This document shows positions 60,401 through 64,000 of a DNA stretch of 64,000 nucleotides, in pieces. The notes beneath the pieces are model-generated. The model was not told where the DNA came from, did no database searches, and saw nothing but the letters and a program-made list of their open reading frames with translations. Source of the DNA: Coriobacteriia bacterium. GTDB taxonomy: Bacteria > Actinomycetota > Coriobacteriia > Anaerosomatales > PHET01. The first letter of the stretch is position 1, and each line of letters begins with the position of its first letter. The stretch is from contig JAXMKZ010000019.1 of assembly GCA_034370385.1 (NCBI GenBank), positions 49,003 to 113,002 of the forward strand, given 5' to 3'. The position numbers and the translations under genes were made by a program.

Positions 60401-60834
60401 GCGAGGGCTTCGAGACCGGCGACTTCCGGTTGCTCCCCGAGGTATCGGTCGAGGGTCTGCTCGCGTCCTACCGCAAGCCGATCCCGCAGGACTGGCAGTC
60501 CCTGCCGCAGGAGTACGCCGACCGCCTGCGTGTCCTTCACGGCCTCATGGCGCAGCACAATCTCCACTTCGGGTATCGCGTCGCTAATGAGATCGCTCGC
60601 TACCTCAATCTCGCAGCGGAGTTCGTTGGACCTGAGGCACTGGAAACCGCATACGACCTGCAGGTGCTTCAGAAGATCCTGCCCAAGCTCTCGGGAAGCC
60701 GCGCGAAGCTGGAAGGTCCACTGACGGATCTTCTCGAGCACCTCGCCAAGGAAGATCTACCGCTGTCGGCGGCCAAGGTTGGCCGAATGCTCAAGACAGT
60801 CCAGTCGGTCGGTTTCGTGAGCTTCGTCGAGTGA
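57424..60834 (+). CDS. mcrB: McrB-like AAA+ GTPase with an inserted domain
   Basis: This 1136-residue protein has ~690 N-terminal residues before the motor, with FKDQVCSIEVNSAWMQRSALLHLLFPETFE and other phrases common in large McrB proteins. Walker A GISGTGKTKMAQL starts at G697. The McrB hallmark DWTDNRALLGYYNPLTQKYQT precedes Walker B ILDEMNLAKVEYYF (D901). The McrB signature TGTVNVDETTYMFSPKVLDRANTLEF completes the motor. About 130 residues between Walker A and DWTD look like an extra beta-rich domain (IPFALVEGF, ARLYVHPSGRNVQVHM). McrB hydrolyses GTP to move on DNA with McrC. The stop overlaps the mcrC-like start. Confidence 0.9.
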   Translation: MARLARDGADKVYAVAERFRVGALESDGSVLTPGRAVWTAASLDEIRERFTINWDGGEDSFMEKLKRQLEGADDDVIQLMVEAFLMHVLVTVSIGGAKKRETIHEILGWMKDPCELPPEVDAALDYGLAGTGTFFNRGRDRQIRFIIEAMRAWKALPEEARAAASEDPWAFKDQVCSIEVNSAWMQRSALLHLLFPETFERSLSREDKAQIVSAFADLIGGAERAKELDEDQALLAIREVLSTQYGPDFDYYDTPEVFARWHEAEPTTEVPFLDRVLTAYPGWTGFSDPRFIKDEVNYKRVASENAQALLGAEPLRGLIDAGQFTEVISRVEKVGQSTNLLWLQVPKDGDLSLLYRQGLDQSEFAEQLYDLLHGEGESPTRLGRFTDYTTARGLPTKWALPTYLLMLLHPETDFFVKPRATKWFLDEVDAGFDLSSKASGEVYARILEEVGALREALAAYEPQSTVDVQGYIWVAFRTPPNAAAGVDDPDPRTLAAPFSRFFLDWETAWWAFDIARDGLVRAGVAGPDDDRLAATMPEGRRIHIDVGSWLLFGLGNERSKDQQIVFPLTKDSDLYQIAGGGTGFAADSNVTLGCLPLADARESVDALHAAMEPALDSAKILFEGHVRSPYRVYSRPELAEAIFDDEKRVRLLSEGIAAPEQSSVYDHIAAEGFHFPDWLVTDYVLSLATKPFVILSGISGTGKTKMAQLVSAHVAPASVQDVVIAPDAAGAAPGAVRVEVQRSAFEYRRLTIPFALVEGFTVPAPNTPPTDFVVHAGGQRWDARLYVHPSGRNVQVHMKPELHDWFQANARRGDYLELRLLPSEGIPDFELELAIVATERRSELVPSQRIAFLSVRPDWTDNRALLGYYNPLTQKYQTTELLRLLLRAQANPDEPHFVILDEMNLAKVEYYFSDFLSAVEADSELVLHDAGEDLILETLDGISVPQRLRVPTNVVFTGTVNVDETTYMFSPKVLDRANTLEFNAVDLVSYGLGEGFETGDFRLLPEVSVEGLLASYRKPIPQDWQSLPQEYADRLRVLHGLMAQHNLHFGYRVANEIARYLNLAAEFVGPEALETAYDLQVLQKILPKLSGSRAKLEGPLTDLLEHLAKEDLPLSAAKVGRMLKTVQSVGFVSFVE

Positions 60835-62471
60835 TTCGACTCCGCACAGGAACCGGGTACGCGGAGGACGTCCCGACGGGCGCCGATGGCCGTATTCTGC
60901 TTTGGTGCTGGCAAGACTACCTTGTCGAGTCACCAGAGCAACCGGCGCTACCAGTCTCGTGTGTGACTCAGGAGCTGCCCTCGGAGGATGGATGGCGCGC
61001 GCTCGTCAACTTCGGCGACTATGTCGGGTTGCTCGATCTTGCCGGAAGCATCTGCGAGATTCGCTCGCACAAGCTCGATAGCAAGGGCTTCGACGATCTA
61101 CTGCTGGAGATTTCTGCGCGTATCGCCAACCTGCCTTTCGACGTCAATTCGCCGACGTTCGTGCCGTTCTCACGCGACGTCACCGACGAGCGCGATCGGC
61201 TCTATCAGGCATTCGTCTACCTGCGCTGGGCGATGTGGTCGAGCAGCCCGTCGCTGTTCGAATCCTGGGCAACAATCAGCGCGGACCCGCATCGGGTGCT
61301 CGTCCGCGAGGAGCGCCGCGAAACACCTTGGGACGCACGCGGAGTCACTCCTCGCACGCTCGAGCGCATCGCCTCGCATCCGGAGAACTGGGTTGAGCTC
61401 GATTCCGATTCACTGTTGAGTTCGACAGCATTGGCTCGCGCTCTCACGGATGATGCCGGACGTGCCCACTTCCCGCGCGAGGTCGTCGAGGTCATCGCCG
61501 AGCCGACGCTCGACACCCCCGAGAATCGTTTCGCCCGCCACTTCCTCTCCACTGCGCACGAATTGGTTGAGCGGCTCCTGGTTGTTCTCGGCCAGCAATC
61601 CGCAGTCGATCTGGATCTGACCGCCGATGCCGACAAGCTGGCGCAGGAGCTCCGTGCCATGCAACAGGCCCCATTCCTGCGCGAAGTCGGCGACCTGCGT
61701 TCATTCCCTGCGCAGTCCCAAGTGCTACAGAAGCGCACGGGCTACCGAGAGCTGCTGCTCCATTTCCATGCGCTATCGCTCGCGTCTCGGTATCCCATCT
61801 CGGCTGCCGACCTGACCCGGATCATCGAGACGAAGAGTGCCAGCCTGCTCTACGAGTATTGGTGCTTCTTCGAGATGGCCGAGCAGATTCGGCGACTGGG
61901 ATTGCGACCACTGCACGGCGTGCCGGTCGGTGGCGATGAGATGTCCGCGACGCTCAATGAGGGCATCAAGCTCGTGTTCGAGGATGGGGTGGAACTCCAC
62001 TACAACCGGAGCTTCTCTCGTGCGAATACGCAGTGGCGGTCGTACTCCGTCACGCTGCGTCCCGACATCGTCCTCAAAGTCGGGGACACCCTCCACCTGT
62101 TCGACGCGAAGTTCCGTATCGACCGCTGGGCCGTAGAGGACTTCGACGCGGACGCTGCAGCCAAGGAGGCCGTCGAGAACGATGACCGTGCCGGCCGCGC
62201 TTCGGCGATCTGGTGGAAGAACGCCGACATCCACAAGATGCACGCCTACCGAGATGCGCTAGGACGCGACGGCGCCCATGTGGCGACCGTGCGGATGCTG
62301 TATCCGGGGACACAGGAGGTCTTCTACCCGGCCGAACCGGGTGGAGGCGAGGGCGTGGGAGCTGTGCCACTGACGCCTAGGTGCGGCGCTGACGAACTGA
62401 GAGCAGTACTCCATGGCGTGCTGATCGCCAAGCCTGAGCGGGTGGCCCCACGTGCTGCTGGACGCTTATGA
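60831..62471 (+). CDS. mcrC: McrC-like PD-(D/E)XK nuclease (DUF2357)
   Basis: GTG at 60831 overlaps the mcrB stop (GTGA); 546 residues. The N-terminal ~300 residues belong to the DUF2357-type McrC lead region (LYQAFVYLRWAMWSSSPSLFESW). The nuclease core has LRPDIVLKVG (D412) and LFDAKFRID (D425, K427), the PD-(D/E)XK pattern, and IHKMHAYRDAL after it. It should cut DNA when the McrB motor arrives, as in type IV restriction. It is the last gene of the operon. 62472-62555 shows no gene. Confidence 0.9.
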   Translation: MIRLRTGTGYAEDVPTGADGRILLWCWQDYLVESPEQPALPVSCVTQELPSEDGWRALVNFGDYVGLLDLAGSICEIRSHKLDSKGFDDLLLEISARIANLPFDVNSPTFVPFSRDVTDERDRLYQAFVYLRWAMWSSSPSLFESWATISADPHRVLVREERRETPWDARGVTPRTLERIASHPENWVELDSDSLLSSTALARALTDDAGRAHFPREVVEVIAEPTLDTPENRFARHFLSTAHELVERLLVVLGQQSAVDLDLTADADKLAQELRAMQQAPFLREVGDLRSFPAQSQVLQKRTGYRELLLHFHALSLASRYPISAADLTRIIETKSASLLYEYWCFFEMAEQIRRLGLRPLHGVPVGGDEMSATLNEGIKLVFEDGVELHYNRSFSRANTQWRSYSVTLRPDIVLKVGDTLHLFDAKFRIDRWAVEDFDADAAAKEAVENDDRAGRASAIWWKNADIHKMHAYRDALGRDGAHVATVRMLYPGTQEVFYPAEPGGGEGVGAVPLTPRCGADELRAVLHGVLIAKPERVAPRAAGRL

Positions 62472-62555
62472 CCAGGCGCGTCAGCCCAGACAGAGCTTTC
62501 GATTGCCTCCACCTTGTCGCCCGCGGGATTTCCATCGGGAGACCCGGTCCTCGCA

Positions 62556-62993
62556 CTATGCTAGCGGCTCGATCGCTGAGCCGCAGTGCTTGCACTTGAT
62601 AGCGGCGGACTTCACCTCTTCGGCGCAGTAGGGGCACGTCCGGGTGTCTGTAGATGCGGCTGAAGGAACCGGTGATGCCGCGGAAGGAACTGGTTCGAGG
62701 TATTCGCCAGGCGCTAGACTGACTGAGTTTCCTGCGTATGTGCCGGATAATCCCGGCCTCTTCTGGTTGAAGTCGATTGACCCACACTGCGGGCAGCGGT
62801 TCCTAGATTCCACCCGCGCCTTCTGGGCCTCGAGACCCGCAAGATAGCCACCCGCCAGCCCGCCGCTCCCCAGCGCCTGCATCTTTGCGCCCGTAATCGA
62901 AAGGCCATTGGGCGCCGCTTCTCGTGCCTCTTTGGGCGTCAGGTACCATGTGGCGCCGCACTTTCGGCACGTGCGCATTAGCTCCTTCGCCAT
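62556..62993 (-). CDS. Zinc-ribbon protein, copy A
   Basis: Up to 145 residues, starting MAKELMRTCRKCG or, with a better ribosome site, at MRTCRKCG (62978). Three cysteine pairs: CRKCGATWYL, NRCPQCGS, and a C-terminal ribbon RTCPYCAEEVKSAAIKCKHCG, a common double-zinc-ribbon ending. A Gly-rich hydrophobic stretch (ALGSGGLAGGYLAGL) lies between. The C-terminal half is nearly identical at DNA level to copy B at 63298. Function unknown; such ribbons often tether membrane or DNA-binding partners. The upstream gap 62994-63297 (304 bases) shows no gene. Confidence 0.7.
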   Translation of the reverse strand: MAKELMRTCRKCGATWYLTPKEAREAAPNGLSITGAKMQALGSGGLAGGYLAGLEAQKARVESRNRCPQCGSIDFNQKRPGLSGTYAGNSVSLAPGEYLEPVPSAASPVPSAASTDTRTCPYCAEEVKSAAIKCKHCGSAIEPLA

Positions 62994-63417
62994 CGCAAGC
63001 CCCAATCCACTCCGTACTGACACAGGTTGCGACACCGAATATACCCGACCGCGTTGGCGCTCGTCGGCATGAGCCCACAGTCGCAAGGGCCACGCACGCG
63101 TCCGAAAGCTTGCGTGACCGCGTCGCGACCCTCGGCGCGTCCAGCTCGCCCGATGACGTACCCCGTGAGCCACAGACGGTCTACGATGGCCCGCCACCTG
63201 CGCTTGAGGGCCCCTGCGGGCTTCGTACCGAGGAGTTTCAGGGGTCTTACCGCTGGTAGAAGGCCGGTATCCCCACCAGGAGGCCCCGGTCCTCACATCA
63301 TGCTAGCGGCTCGATTGCTGAGCCGCAGTGCTTGCACTTGATGGCGGCGGACTTCACCTCTTCGGCACAGTAGGGGCACGTCCGGGTGTCTGTAGATGCG
63401 GCTGAAGAAACTGGTGA
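62560..63417. repeat. Direct repeat left by tandem duplication of the zinc-ribbon genes
   Basis: About 115 bases at 62560-62675 recur almost unchanged at 63302-63417. Copies share the stop codon region and the TAGCGGCTCGAT...GATGCGGCTGAAG block, and similarity extends a little into the flank (CCGGTCCTCRCA before each). The unit is ~742 bases. Confidence 0.8.
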
Positions 63418-63846
63418 TGCCGCGCAAGGGACTGAGTCGTCGTATGCACCAGCCGCTAGACGCCGCTCGGCCTCCTTCTTGGCGTCTGCCCACCCCACAC
63501 TGTCCTGGGCCATGTGCAGCCTCATCAGCTCGAACTTCTGCTGCGTGTGAGCCTGATTCTCTAGCGCCTCCAGGAGTTTGAGTGAATGGTAGGGCCTGCC
63601 TGTGTACTTGCCGAACAATCCCGGCCCCTTCATGTCGAAGTCGTTCGATTCACACTGCGGGCAGCGGTTCCTAGGATCAACACGCCACTTCTGGGCTTCA
63701 AGACGCGCAGGATGGTTGCCCGCCACACCGCCGCTCCCCAGTGCATGCATCCTTGCGCCCTGAATCGAAGCGATATCGGGTGCCGCTTCCCGTGCCTCCT
63801 CGTGCGTGAGGTACCACGTGGTACCGCAGTCACGGCACGTGCGCAT
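63298..63846 (-). CDS. Zinc-ribbon protein, copy B
   Basis: 182 residues from the ATG with AAGGAG upstream. Same plan as copy A: MRTCRDCGTTWYL, NRCPQCESND and the identical end RTCPYCAEEVKSAAIKCKHCG. It has an extra ~40-residue helical segment (NQAHTQQKFELMRLHMAQDS) missing from copy A. It and copy A are tandem duplicates. The remaining 63847-64000 shows no gene, only a twice-repeated GCAAGCCGGAC (63895 and 63919). Confidence 0.7.
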   Translation of the reverse strand: MRTCRDCGTTWYLTHEEAREAAPDIASIQGARMHALGSGGVAGNHPARLEAQKWRVDPRNRCPQCESNDFDMKGPGLFGKYTGRPYHSLKLLEALENQAHTQQKFELMRLHMAQDSVGWADAKKEAERRLAAGAYDDSVPCAASPVSSAASTDTRTCPYCAEEVKSAAIKCKHCGSAIEPLA

Positions 63847-64000
63847 TTGCTCCTTCGCCTGCGCATTCCGGTGAAGCCGATCACCTGTTCCACGGCAAGC
63901 CGGACAGCGTTCCGCCGCAAGCCGGACGGTCTTGCGCCAGGCGGCGCTTCGTACACTCAGAGTGACGCGGTGTCCGGCTTCAGGTCAACTTCCGCGGACG

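Noticed and set aside
63895..63930. Repeated GCAAGCCGGAC near the window end as an insertion-sequence end
   Set aside because: Only two short copies, no inverted partner or transposase visible before the window stops.

Overview
The window looks like a chromosomal segment of a high-GC, anaerobic, respiring actinobacterium. Coriobacteriia-type relatives of the uncultured multiheme-cytochrome-rich lineages are my best guess, as inference only. Pointers are the GC-rich codon use, frequent GTG starts, GTGA/ATGA translational coupling, one leaderless-looking transcript, System II cytochrome c maturation, a menaquinone gene pair (MenG plus a probable futalosine-pathway deaminase), HypA/HypB, and many CXXCH proteins.

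Region 1 (1-18.7 kb) is an electron-transfer block. It holds two O-antigen-ligase-like/TPR membrane proteins, two TPR-NHL gene pairs, ResB and CcsA heme-ligation genes, and five multiheme c-type cytochromes with about 7 to 15 motifs each. It also holds a Rex-like regulator with a degenerate nucleotide loop and a lipoprotein. The duplicated TPR-NHL-cytochrome layout suggests assembly or envelope crossing of large extracellular cytochromes. The last cytochrome is split by an in-frame TGA at 17984.

Region 2 (18.9-39.1 kb) is housekeeping. It carries a B12-binding radical SAM protein, menG, an amidohydrolase, two STAS proteins, tatA/B-tatC, hypA-hypB, an HD hydrolase, a type IA topoisomerase with an archaeal-like active site, and a HigBA-type toxin-antitoxin pair. 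A mdh-fumA-MFS-fumB-tmk-holB-ricT run follows, then tRNA-Thr(CGT) and a terminator.

Region 3 (39.1-44.5 kb) is a patchwork. Four copies of a degenerate 18-bp sequence ending in ATCGCCCACC, which is the 3' end of a tRNA with a GGGCGAT acceptor, lie 1.1-1.9 kb apart. On the minus strand directly to the right of the copies lie C-terminal remnants of large serine recombinases: clear at the first three, weak at the fourth. Each is followed by plus-strand cargo: a three-gene HEPN cassette, a membrane/coiled-coil protein, a collagen-like secreted protein, and finally a defence operon.

Region 4 (44.5-62.5 kb) is one tightly coupled six-gene operon. It encodes a DEAD/DEAH helicase with DUF1998 and a Vsr/DUF559-like nuclease tail, a SNF2-type helicase, a large adenine-specific DNA methyltransferase, a tandem EVE-like protein, a McrB-like GTPase with an unusual insertion, and a McrC-like nuclease. 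It resembles a DISARM/Druantia-type module fused in one transcription unit to a type IV McrBC-type module. Two tandemly duplicated zinc-ribbon genes (62.5-63.9 kb, minus strand) close the window.
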